This document shows positions 1 through 6,841 of a stretch of DNA of 10,129 bases, in pieces. The notes under the pieces were generated by a model, which was not told the origin of the DNA, made no database searches, and saw nothing but the letters and a program-made list of their open reading frames with translations. Source of the DNA: Halothece sp. MAG (GTDB taxonomy: Bacteria > Cyanobacteriota > Cyanobacteriia > Cyanobacteriales > Rubidibacteraceae); NCBI GenBank assembly GCA_018610095.1, contig JAHEOB010000061.1:1-10129 (forward strand), given 5' to 3'. Position 1 is the stretch's first letter, and every line of letters starts with the position of its first letter. The position numbers were made by a program, and so were the translations under genes.

Positions 1-533
1 AATAAAACGAAGCGGAAATATTTATCAATGGACCACATTTGGTCAACCACCCCTTCACCGTAACTAATAAAGAAGTTTAACGCTGCCGGTACTAACGCAA
101 AATAGGCAAAGACTAATCCCACAGCAAACAGTAACGTTGATCCCACCATCACCGGCACCAACAGACGACGTTCTCGGCGCGTCAACCCCGGCAGAATAAA
201 TAATAGAATTTGATAAATAATAAACGGACTTCCCAAAAGTAAGCCACTATAACCTGCCACTTTAATAGAGACAAAGAAATATTCCCCAGGGGCAAGTTGT
301 AGAAAATCCACCCCTTGGGCAGGCACTTTTAACACTTCCACAATGGGTTCCACAAAGATAAAACAGATAATGATTCCCACGCCAACTGCAATCAGGGAAT
401 AAAAGATACGCCAACGAAGTTCCTCCAGATGGTCAAAAATTGACATCTCCACTTCGTCGGGAATTTCATCTAAATAATCATCGCTTGCGCGATCGCGCTC
501 TGTTGAGCTATCAACTTCAGGAGGTGTCGGCAT
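1..533 (-). CDS. tatC: Sec-independent (twin-arginine) translocase subunit TatC, N-terminal part
   Basis: TatC is the polytopic membrane receptor of the Tat pathway, which moves folded proteins with twin-arginine signals across the thylakoid and plasma membranes. Reading from the ATG at 533-531, 177 codons are visible and the gene leaves the window, so roughly the last third is missing. The first ~30 residues are an acidic cytosolic tail. HLEELR at residues 35-40 is the TatC signature, followed by a first membrane helix at about 44-63. PFIIYQILLFILPGLTRRER (103-122) is the conserved helix and cytosolic loop of the family, and another helix spans about 130-150. A HIP1 octamer (489-496) lies inside codons 13-15. 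The first 13 codons and 44 bp of leader are repeated at 2348-2430. It is divergent from the Abi gene. Identification is by family motifs and is firm. Confidence 0.96.
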   Translation of the reverse strand, partial: MPTPPEVDSSTERDRASDDYLDEIPDEVEMSIFDHLEELRWRIFYSLIAVGVGIIICFIFVEPIVEVLKVPAQGVDFLQLAPGEYFFVSIKVAGYSGLLLGSPFIIYQILLFILPGLTRRERRLLVPVMVGSTLLFAVGLVFAYFALVPAALNFFISYGEGVVDQMWSIDKYFRFVL

Positions 534-577
534 TGCTCACTTAGGTTTCGTCTAGATTTTCCCTACTATTTTATCTA
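495..577. repeat. 83-bp direct repeat, copy 1 (start region of tatC)
   Basis: These 83 bp match 2348-2430 at 81 of 83 positions in the same orientation. The differences are C552/T2405 and T571/C2424, both transitions outside the coding part. The copy covers the first 13 codons of tatC, its ATG and 44 bp of upstream DNA. It is taken as the original copy because it is continuous with the intact tatC frame. The two copies are offset by 1853 bp and enclose 1770 bp that hold the Abi gene and the membrane-protein gene. Confidence 0.93.
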
Positions 578-632
578 AGGTGCGAGATTCAGCAGCTAAC
601 TATTTCCAAGCTAATTGATTATATTATTAGGT

Positions 633-669
633 TTGGTTAATCTAGCTTATCTATAAGATAAAATATAAT
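633..669 (+). promoter_or_regulatory. candidate promoter and small inverted repeat upstream of the Abi gene
   Basis: A perfect -10 hexamer TATAAT lies at 664-669, about 80 bp before the Abi start codon. No convincing -35 box stands at 17 bp; TTGGTT at 633-638 is too far away to score well. A short inverted repeat, TTATC (647-651) and GATAA (657-661), sits in the spacer and could be an operator or chance in AT-rich DNA. The rest of the 534-751 divergent spacer shows nothing else I can name. The assignment is by inspection only. Confidence 0.3.
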
Positions 670-751
670 GCAAGACAAGTAACTTATATGTAATTCATTA
701 ATTTAAAAATTTTATAGAGAATTAGTTCAATTTTGCAATTAGTGTAAGGAA

Positions 752-1625
752 ATGGCATTATTTTCGCAACGACAAGGATATACCCCACTCAACAAAGCAT
801 TCCAATATGAATCTGTTGATCAGGAGTTACGTAATAGACTGTGGAATATTTTTAAGATATTTGTTTGGGATTACTGGCAACCATATTCTTATCCTCATCC
901 AGATAATGAATTACTAACCAATTTAGTAGAAAATTTTGTAAAAGAATATTGGCACTCTTTCTTCAAAGAACCACTTGATAATATACCTACCAATTTTGAT
1001 AAAGTATATAATATATTGAGAAATTATTTTTTATATGATGCGGAGTGGTACCAAATTTATGATTTTGTTGAATTTGGAATTAAAAAATTATCCTTTTAAA
1101 AATATAAATACGTTTATAGACGCTATTAATAACACTCTTGAGGAAGAAAATTCAGCACACCGAGTAATAAAAAGTAGTCAAAAAATTGTTCCAATTACTG
1201 ATCAAAATGAATTAAACAGTATTAATGATGCTATAGAACATCCATTGCAAGAAGTTCAAGAACATTTAAAGGCTGCAGTAGAAAAGTTATCTGATCGCGA
1301 ACAACCAGATTATCGCAATTCTGTTAAAGAGTCCATTTCAGCTGTAGAGGCTTTATGCAAGCGTCTTTCAGGAAAAGCTACTTTGCCAGACGCTTTAAAA
1401 GAACTAACAAACACAAACAATAAGAATGTAAATCTCCATCCTGCTTTCAAAGAAGCTTTAAATAAACTCTATGGCTATACTAGCGATTCTAGTGGTATTC
1501 GACACTCTCTAAAAGAAAAGGACGAACCAACTAGCTATTCAGAAGCAAAATATATGCTGGTAGTCGTATCTGCCTTCATTAATTACATTATTAGTCAATC
1601 AGCTGAAGCTGGTATTGAATTGTAA
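752..1625 (+). pseudogene. AbiJ-NTD4-type abortive-infection family gene, broken by a single-base frameshift
   Basis: Two overlapping frames (752-1099, 115 aa; and the frame ending at 1625) are halves of one protein. The first half starts MALFSQRQG and carries DQELRNRLWN (23-32), typical of the AbiJ N-terminal domain 4 family. The second half carries EEENSAHRV, YRNSVKES and GIRHS (residues 187-190 and 248-252 when joined), like the HEPN-related C-terminal part of such proteins. Dropping one A from the A6 run at 1082-1087 joins them as ...EFGIKNYPFKNINTF... and gives one 290-residue protein, the usual family size. The downstream half shows no other stop and keeps conserved positions, so the lesion is recent, phase-variable or a sequencing error. 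AAGGA at 746-750 lies too near the ATG to be a good ribosome site. Family members are linked to phage defence; the function here is inferred. Confidence 0.8.
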
Positions 1626-1669
1626 CTCTAAATCCAATCTAGATTAAATAGTTAGATAATTACCCCCGA

Positions 1670-1718
1670 AATTGGAAAGCGCGATCCCCGTAGGGCGGTG
1701 GCTTCGCCACATCGCGCT
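1670..1718. repeat. dispersed palindromic repeat, copy A (HIP1-flanked hairpin element)
   Basis: The 49-bp element begins AATTGGAAAGC and ends ATCGCGCT. GCGAT at 1681-1685 and ATCGC at 1711-1715 are inverted ends that together resemble a HIP1 octamer pulled apart. Inside is a 5-bp hairpin, GTGGC (1698-1702) with GCCAC (1706-1710) around a TTC loop. A diverged copy occurs at 2305-2352. Short palindromic elements of this look are common in cyanobacterial intergenic DNA, but I cannot name the family from memory. Confidence 0.75.
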
Positions 1719-1745
1719 ATTGAATTGTTCTGTTCTCAAAACGCC

Positions 1746-1765
1746 ACAGGTTAATTAACCACTGT
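1746..1765. repeat. short inverted repeat around GGTTAATTAACC
   Basis: GGTTAATTAACC at 1749-1760 is a perfect 12-bp palindrome. The flanks ACAG (1746-1749) and CTGT (1762-1765) extend the symmetry with a two-base offset. It lies between the Abi gene and the membrane-protein gene and has no T run after it, so it is not a standard intrinsic terminator. A protein-binding site or chance are both possible. Confidence 0.35.
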
Positions 1766-1837
1766 AGCTCTCACAAGTTAAATTAGGGAAGTTATAATTG
1801 TGGAAAAATTTCCGATTGTTTCTTACAAGCAGAACTA

Positions 1838-2254
1838 ATGGACTATGTTTTTAAAGCTATAATTCTCATTGGTACATATTATATATCGTCTTTATTTGCT
1901 TCTCACTTATTAGAAATTTTTATTTCAATAATAAATGTTGGAAAATTAATTCGTTTTATTATACACTCAACTATATTATTTATTGCAATGATTTTAGTTC
2001 TATGGTTTATACATAGAGCATCTTCATTTTCATGGCTTATCAATCAAAACTGTATCAATGAATCATTAAAACTTTCTGTTTTTGACACTTCATATTTTTT
2101 TCTACATACTATTCTTATCAGTCTGCTATCTATTATTATTCGTAATATTGAACAAAAATTTAAGATTCCTGACTCCTGTAGTAGTTCACTTCCATTTATA
2201 GGGATGATTTCTATACCCTTTACATTATGGATAAGAAATACAATATTTTGCTAA
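1838..2254 (+). CDS. small multi-pass membrane protein of unknown function
   Basis: I do not recognise this 138-residue protein. It is strongly hydrophobic, with four likely membrane segments at about residues 4-32, 40-58, 86-102 and 119-133. These are separated by a polar loop (60-82, including NQNCINESLK) and a basic stretch (102-110, IRNIEQKFK). No signal peptidase site, catalytic motif or known domain is visible. The ATG at 1838 is the only sensible start, since the frame is closed upstream at 1784-1786, and no clear Shine-Dalgarno stands before it. Base composition is very AT-rich, like the Abi gene and unlike tatC or hemA. It sits inside the segment enclosed by the 83-bp direct repeats, so it may have arrived with the Abi gene. 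Small membrane proteins often serve as effectors in defence loci, but nothing in the sequence proves that role. Confidence 0.55.
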   Translation: MDYVFKAIILIGTYYISSLFASHLLEIFISIINVGKLIRFIIHSTILFIAMILVLWFIHRASSFSWLINQNCINESLKLSVFDTSYFFLHTILISLLSIIIRNIEQKFKIPDSCSSSLPFIGMISIPFTLWIRNTIFC

Positions 2255-2304
2255 GTAAAAAATTTACCAGCATCTTTAATGATATTGCTTATCTGTCTAG
2301 CGGT

Positions 2305-2352
2305 AATCGGAAAGCGTGATGCCCGTAGAGCGGTGCTTTGCCGCATTGCGCT
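2305..2352. repeat. dispersed palindromic repeat, copy B, joined to the tatC duplicate
   Basis: This is a diverged copy of the element at 1670-1718: the same AAT-GGAAAGC left end, CCCGTAG and CGGTG core and TTGCGCT right end, with one base deleted and several substitutions. GCGG (2330-2333) and CCGC (2341-2344) can pair as a hairpin. Its right end TGCGCT runs directly into the tatC-derived copy (GCGCTCTGTTGAG). The element therefore occupies the place where intact tatC has its HIP1 octamer GCGATCGC. Confidence 0.7.
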
Positions 2353-2430
2353 CTGTTGAGCTATCAACTTCAGGAGGTGTCGGCATTGCTCACTTAGGTT
2401 TCGTTTAGATTTTCCCTACTATTCTATCTA
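2348..2430. repeat. 83-bp direct repeat, copy 2 (tatC start fragment)
   Basis: This is the second copy of 495-577, 81/83 identical. Read on the minus strand it retains the tatC leader, its ATG (2386-2384) and 13 codons. It then passes into the dispersed repeat and stops at TAG (2299-2297), giving a 29-codon chimeric frame starting MPTPPEVDSSTER. It is a truncated tatC remnant rather than a gene. The copy ends 40 bp before the ATG of the restriction endonuclease. Confidence 0.92.
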
Positions 2431-2470
2431 TAGTAGGTTGGATATAGAAAAAACCCTACTGATAACAGCT

Positions 2471-3124
2471 ATGACATCAGAATTGAGCCTTAAGTTTCTA
2501 CAGTCTGAAGCTGCTAATTTTGCTCAACTCCAAACCCAGTATGGTGAACCAAAGCTATACGGTGTAACAGATGGAAAAGCAGTTGGAACTTATCTTGAAC
2601 AAGCATTTACCACTTACTTATCAAAAAATTATTACTATGAACAGGGAAACTCTGCTTTAGGTATTGATTTACCTAAACTTAATGTGGATATCAAAGTGAC
2701 AAGCCTTAAACAGCCTCAATCTTCATGCCCCTTTCAATCTGCAGCACAGAAAGTTTATGGCTTAGGATATCATCTCTTAGTTTTTGTGTATGAAAAGTAT
2801 GATGATCATCAACATCAAACTGGAAAATTAGATATAAAGCATACCATTTTTGTCAACCAAGATCGCACAGCTGACTTCCAAACCACAAAAGGGATACTTG
2901 ATATCCTGACTCGGGATGGCAATAAAGATGATGTAATTGCTTTCTTGCTAGAAAGAAATCTACCAGTTGATGACATTGGTGCGGATCAAATGGCACAACG
3001 GATTCTACAATCGCCCCCTCGCCAAGGTTATATAACCATTTCTAATGCTTTGCAATGGAGACTTCAATATAGTCGTGTTATCCAACAAGCGGGTACAATT
3101 AATGGCATTGCTAAACTTCGATAA
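2471..3124 (+). CDS. type II restriction endonuclease (PD-(D/E)XK fold)
   Basis: Predicted to cut double-stranded DNA at a short site that the adjacent methyltransferase protects. From ATG 2471 it is 217 residues, a normal size for a homodimeric type II enzyme. The PD-(D/E)XK active site can be read as E43 in the helix GTYLEQAF, D66 in GNSALGIDLP, and D73-I-K75 in LNVDIKVTS. The stretch PQSSCPFQSAAQKVYGLGYH and the strand LLVFVYEKYDD follow, as in this nuclease class. The frame also allows a TTG start at 2438 (228 residues), and it stays open upstream through the tatC duplicate to 2360. ATG is preferred because the extra residues look unrelated to the domain; neither start has a good Shine-Dalgarno. 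The methyltransferase begins 2 bp after the stop, so the two are surely co-transcribed. The recognition site cannot be told from the sequence. Confidence 0.82.
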   Translation: MTSELSLKFLQSEAANFAQLQTQYGEPKLYGVTDGKAVGTYLEQAFTTYLSKNYYYEQGNSALGIDLPKLNVDIKVTSLKQPQSSCPFQSAAQKVYGLGYHLLVFVYEKYDDHQHQTGKLDIKHTIFVNQDRTADFQTTKGILDILTRDGNKDDVIAFLLERNLPVDDIGADQMAQRILQSPPRQGYITISNALQWRLQYSRVIQQAGTINGIAKLR

Positions 3125-3126
3125 TA

Positions 3127-4626
3127 ATGGGAAAAACATCCTTTAATCAATTTGGAGATTTCCAAACACCTGATTCCTTAGCTCAAAAAGTTGTTAATAT
3201 TATCATTTCCAACCATCCTTATATCAATCCTGAAATCATTATCGAACCCACTTGTGGAAAAGGTTCATTTATTCGCGCAGCAATTCAAGGATATCCCCAA
3301 GCCAAAGTACTGGGTTTTGATATGAATCGTGCTTATGTTAATCAAGCAAGAGCATCTTTATTACAACTTGATTGTAAAGGGTGTGCCTTAATTGAAACTA
3401 GAGATTTTTTTGAAATAGATTGGCATCAATTACTGCAATCCTATTCAGGGCCAATTTTAGTGTTAGGCAATCCACCATGGGTAACCAGTAGTGAACTGGG
3501 TTATTTTAATAGCAATAATTTCCCCTTCAAATCAAATTTTCAAAACCGTCGTGGATTAGAAGCGATTACAGGCTCAGCAAATTTTGATATTTCAGAATGG
3601 ATGCTATTGCAGTATGTTGATTGGTTATCACAAAAGGAGGGTGGAATAGCTGTTTTATGTAAATACTCAGTTGCGCGAAAAGTTATTAAGCAAGTACGTC
3701 AAAAGTACACAGCAGAAAACTTTTTTGGGAACATTTATTCGATTAATACTCGATTTTATTTTGGAATTTCAGTTTCTGCTTGTCTATTAATTATTACCAC
3801 TAAAAAAGCAAATACTGACTGCAAAATCTATCCTGATCTAGATGCCAAACAACCATCCCATGTCATTGGAGAGCGTGATGGGTTAATTGTTAAAGATGTG
3901 AATAAATATGATCGATGGAAACATCTTCTAGGAAAAGAAAACAACTACATTTGGCGATCTGGTGTCAAGCATGATTGCTCTAAAGTCATGGAGTTAGAAG
4001 CCTGTAAAAACGGATTTAAAAATGGTTTTGGCGACGTTTTTGATTTGGAGTGGACATATCTTTATCCCCTTTTGAAAAGTTCTGATATTGGTAATTCTCG
4101 AATTAAAAATTATCGCAAAGTGATACTGATTACTCAGTCTATATTAGGTCAAAATACTGAAAGTATTAAACAAATTGCTCCAAAAACATGGGAATATATT
4201 ATGAGTTATCATCATTTTTTCCAGAAACGGAAAAGTTCCATTTATCGCAAACAGCCTAAGTACTCTATCTTTGGTATAGGCGATTATACATTTGGCAATT
4301 GGAAAATTGCTATTTCCGGATTATATAAAAAGTTAAATTTTTGCTTAATTCCTCCTATGGATAACAAACCAGTCATTTTTGACGACACCGTGAATTTCCT
4401 TTCTTTTTATGACAAAGCAGAAGCGCAGTTTATATTTAAATTAATTACCTCTGATCCAGCATTAGAGTTTCTAGAATCACTTATATTTTGGGATAACAAA
4501 AGACCGATTACGATTAATTTATTAAAACAACTATCTCTCAAAGCAGTTGCGAAAGAAATTGGTTTATTGAACGAGTATCAATTCTGGAATAACTCTATTG
4601 CCCCACGTCAGTTAGAATTACTTTAA
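3127..4626 (+). CDS. type II DNA adenine (N6) methyltransferase
   Basis: Class I SAM-dependent methyltransferase of 499 residues, predicted to methylate adenine N6 in the site cut by the upstream endonuclease and so protect host DNA. Motif order is: FQTPDSLAQKVV (12-23, motif X); EPTCGKGSF (40-48, motif I, SAM binding); GFDMNRAY (63-70) with the acidic motif II residue D65; DFFEIDW (93-99); and the catalytic NPPW (115-118, motif IV). Target-recognition sequence follows in the C-terminal half, around WRSGVKHDCSKVMELE (276-291). The order X-I-IV-TRD fits the gamma class. NPPW rather than NPPY is a known variant. Its ATG follows the endonuclease stop by 2 bp with no Shine-Dalgarno of its own, suggesting translational coupling. 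It ends facing the monooxygenase gene (convergent, 89-bp gap). It is AT-rich and lacks HIP1 sites. Confidence 0.9.
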   Translation: MGKTSFNQFGDFQTPDSLAQKVVNIIISNHPYINPEIIIEPTCGKGSFIRAAIQGYPQAKVLGFDMNRAYVNQARASLLQLDCKGCALIETRDFFEIDWHQLLQSYSGPILVLGNPPWVTSSELGYFNSNNFPFKSNFQNRRGLEAITGSANFDISEWMLLQYVDWLSQKEGGIAVLCKYSVARKVIKQVRQKYTAENFFGNIYSINTRFYFGISVSACLLIITTKKANTDCKIYPDLDAKQPSHVIGERDGLIVKDVNKYDRWKHLLGKENNYIWRSGVKHDCSKVMELEACKNGFKNGFGDVFDLEWTYLYPLLKSSDIGNSRIKNYRKVILITQSILGQNTESIKQIAPKTWEYIMSYHHFFQKRKSSIYRKQPKYSIFGIGDYTFGNWKIAISGLYKKLNFCLIPPMDNKPVIFDDTVNFLSFYDKAEAQFIFKLITSDPALEFLESLIFWDNKRPITINLLKQLSLKAVAKEIGLLNEYQFWNNSIAPRQLELL

Positions 4627-4655
4627 AGTGAATTAAATTATTAATATGTCGAGAT

Positions 4656-4671
4656 TGCAAGCGCGCTCGCA
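4656..4671. repeat. imperfect palindrome between convergent genes
   Basis: TGCAAGCGCGCTCGCA is symmetric at 14 of 16 positions and is the only GC-rich patch in the 89-bp gap between the methyltransferase and the monooxygenase. It could fold into a hairpin on either strand and help end transcription from both sides, but no T run follows on either strand. The role is a guess. Confidence 0.3.
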
Positions 4672-4715
4672 CTGTTAGCCAGTAGAGTCGGATCGATTTA
4701 CAATCACAACCAGTT

Positions 4716-6011
4716 TCATAAAGATTGATTCTGAAAATTAGGATCAGTGGCATCAACCTGATAGGCTTTTCTAGTAAATAACGGAAAGGCAATATTAAAC
4801 AACTTTAATTGTCTAAACACTTTTTGTGGATCAACCAAATGGGAAGTTGGTATCGATTGTCCCATTGCCTTAAACACACGACCAATGGGAACATTGATTT
4901 CATCTTGAAGTTTTAGCAAGCGAGCAAAAATTGGGGCATAGGCTGCAATTAAAGAACCGACGCCTCCTCGAGGCTGCCCCCATCCGACAAACGCTAATCC
5001 TTTATAATCATCGAGGAAAGAACCGCCATAAGATTGAACGACCGCGCCTTTCACTCTTTGTAGTTCCTTGGGTAAAAAGGGATAGGCAACATGGTATCCT
5101 GTGGCACAAACAATGACATCAATTTCTTCACAGCTACCATCAACAAATTCCACTTGTTTCCCGTCTAATTGTTGGACTTCTGGTTTCGGGGTGATCCGAC
5201 CATGTTTGATGTAATAGGGAACTGCACTATTGACAGTGGGATGTTTTTCAAAAATACGATGCTTGGGTTTTGGCATTCCATAATCTTGATGGGTTCCAAA
5301 CGTCAAACGAATAATTCCGTAAGTTAACAGACGTTGCAGCCACTCTGGCATCCAGATTTGGACTAAATCAACTGTGGGCTTTCCAGCAAAGATTTTGGGA
5401 ATAAACCAAACTGAATCTCGTAAACTGAAGATACTTTTTGCCCCCACCCGTGCTGCTTCTGCAGCAATATCACAACCAGAATTACCACCACCAATTACTA
5501 AAACACGTTTGCCACGAAGTTGTTCCGGTTGTTTATAATCTTTGGAGTGGATAATGTCTCCTTGAAAGTTTCCTTGGAACTGTGGGAAACGCTTGAACCA
5601 ATGATGACCATTACATAAAATGACACCTTTATAAATGCGTTGTTCTTGATTGGCAAATGTTACTTGCCAAAGATTATTTTCAATTGGTCTAACATCAATA
5701 ACTTTCCGATTCAGTTCAATCTTGTCCCGTAGCTGAAAGTGTTCCGCAAAATCATTTAAATACTCCCAAACCTGTTTCCCACTGGGAAAATCAGGATAAT
5801 GGTCTGGCATGGGAAAATGGGAAAACTGAGTCACTTTTTTAGAAGAAATAATATGAACCGTTTCATAAACGCCGTTATACCAATTACCGCCAATTTCATC
5901 ACTTGCATCCACTTGATCATAAGCAATGTTAGCGGATTGAAGCGCTTGTGCAATTCCTAAGCCTACAAATCCTGCACCAATAATTAATTGCTTTTCCGTT
6001 GTATGAGTCAT
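4716..6011 (-). CDS. flavin-containing monooxygenase family oxidoreductase (FAD/NADPH)
   Basis: A 431-residue two-dinucleotide-domain flavoprotein. GAGFVG (12-17) binds FAD and EIGGNWYNGVY (39-49) is the family's GG-x-W segment. FQGDIIHSKDY (149-159) matches the FMO fingerprint FxGxxxHxxxY; Baeyer-Villiger enzymes have W at the last position. GGGNSG (174-179) binds NADPH, and CATGY (302-306) is the late conserved motif. It should therefore use NADPH and O2 to oxygenate a nucleophilic substrate or a ketone; the substrate is unknown. The ATG overlaps the stop of the upstream short-chain dehydrogenase in an ATGA arrangement, so the pair is translationally coupled and probably acts on one compound, one enzyme interconverting alcohol and carbonyl and the other oxygenating. 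Length is near the lower end of the family. No HIP1 site occurs in it. Confidence 0.9.
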   Translation of the reverse strand: MTHTTEKQLIIGAGFVGLGIAQALQSANIAYDQVDASDEIGGNWYNGVYETVHIISSKKVTQFSHFPMPDHYPDFPSGKQVWEYLNDFAEHFQLRDKIELNRKVIDVRPIENNLWQVTFANQEQRIYKGVILCNGHHWFKRFPQFQGNFQGDIIHSKDYKQPEQLRGKRVLVIGGGNSGCDIAAEAARVGAKSIFSLRDSVWFIPKIFAGKPTVDLVQIWMPEWLQRLLTYGIIRLTFGTHQDYGMPKPKHRIFEKHPTVNSAVPYYIKHGRITPKPEVQQLDGKQVEFVDGSCEEIDVIVCATGYHVAYPFLPKELQRVKGAVVQSYGGSFLDDYKGLAFVGWGQPRGGVGSLIAAYAPIFARLLKLQDEINVPIGRVFKAMGQSIPTSHLVDPQKVFRQLKLFNIAFPLFTRKAYQVDATDPNFQNQSL

Positions 6012-6814
6012 GTTTTAGGTCGAAATTTTTCAGTTCTCCAATTTACTAAACTGGGAAAATATTGTTTGAGCAAATGTAGCAATTTAGCCGTCCGATCAGG
6101 GAAAATATGACGTTGATTGTTAACAATTCCTCGAATTGTTATTTCAATCACTTTTGCGGGATCAGTTGCTATATTTTCTAGGTATCCATAGTCATTGTTA
6201 GCAAGTGTTCCATATTGTTGGGATTTTAAAAGTGGCGTGCGACTAAAAAACGGATAAACGCCTGTTACTTTGACGTTATAAGGTTTTACTTCATGAAAAA
6301 GTCCTTCCGTAAAGCCACGTAAACCAAATTTACTCGCACCATAATGGGTTAAACCGGGTGGAACAATTTCTCCCGCAATAGAAGAAATATTAACAATATG
6401 TCCTTGTTGACGGGCAATCATATCCGCCATAAATAAAGAACTTAAGCGCATGGGCGTAATCAGATTGACTTCCATTAGTGTTTCCCATTTTTCATGGGGA
6501 ACTTCATCCATGCGACCATATAATCCCATCCCCGCGTTATTGATTAAAATATCAACTGGTAACTGTAACGCCTTAACTTGATCATAAAGCCTCTGACAGC
6601 CATCCCGATTGGCTAAATCAATGCCCCAACAGGCAATAACTTTGCCAGTGGTCACTTCTTGTTGGATGGTTGCAACTTTTTCTCGTAAAAGCTCAACATC
6701 GAAATCAGTTAAAATTAATTGACTTCCTGCCTTTAAGAGTTGTCGGATAAATTGTTCACCAAATCCTCCTGCTGCACCAGTTAGAACAATGGTGGCATTT
6801 TGTAATTGAGTCAT
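6008..6814 (-). CDS. short-chain dehydrogenase/reductase (classical SDR)
   Basis: A 268-residue NAD(P)-dependent oxidoreductase with every classical SDR mark: TGAAGGFG (12-19) for cofactor binding, D37 after the second strand (favours NAD(H)), NNAG (92-95), and the catalytic tetrad N117, S145, Y158 and K162 in VNISSIAG and YGASK. The C-terminal part (HIFPDRTAKLLHLLKQYFP) is hydrophobic and basic, as in SDRs acting on lipophilic substrates. The ATG at 6814-6812 is fixed by an in-frame stop just upstream. It starts 27 nt after raf1 and overlaps the monooxygenase by 4 bp. SDR-FMO pairs occur in other bacteria, where they handle lipids or ketones, but the substrate here cannot be deduced. Confidence 0.92.
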   Translation of the reverse strand: MTQLQNATIVLTGAAGGFGEQFIRQLLKAGSQLILTDFDVELLREKVATIQQEVTTGKVIACWGIDLANRDGCQRLYDQVKALQLPVDILINNAGMGLYGRMDEVPHEKWETLMEVNLITPMRLSSLFMADMIARQQGHIVNISSIAGEIVPPGLTHYGASKFGLRGFTEGLFHEVKPYNVKVTGVYPFFSRTPLLKSQQYGTLANNDYGYLENIATDPAKVIEITIRGIVNNQRHIFPDRTAKLLHLLKQYFPSLVNWRTEKFRPKT

Positions 6815-6841
6815 CGATCACATCATTAGCAAATTTTTGGT

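Noticed and set aside
1035..1099. Programmed ribosomal frameshift joining the two Abi frames
   Set aside because: The shift needed is +1 (or -2). The A6 run would favour -1 slippage, and there is no stimulatory hairpin or internal Shine-Dalgarno. A one-base insertion is simpler.
1035..1099. Independent second gene starting at 1035
   Set aside because: Its first 16 residues only mirror the first gene in another frame, while the family alignment continues smoothly from the first frame into the second at the A run.
1670..2352. CRISPR array or insertion sequence
   Set aside because: Only two diverged palindromic copies, about 630 bp apart, with no regular spacers and no transposase gene.
578..4680. 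Shared CGAGATT near 581 and 4650 as possible attachment ends of an island
   Set aside because: Only seven identical bases within otherwise dissimilar flanks; expected by chance.
4595..4792. Minus-strand 65-codon frame at the 3' end of the monooxygenase and methyltransferase
   Set aside because: It overlaps the ends of two convergent well-supported genes and has no recognisable content.
4931..5116. Plus-strand frame inside the monooxygenase
   Set aside because: Antisense to a gene with a complete set of motifs; composition is that of a shadow frame.
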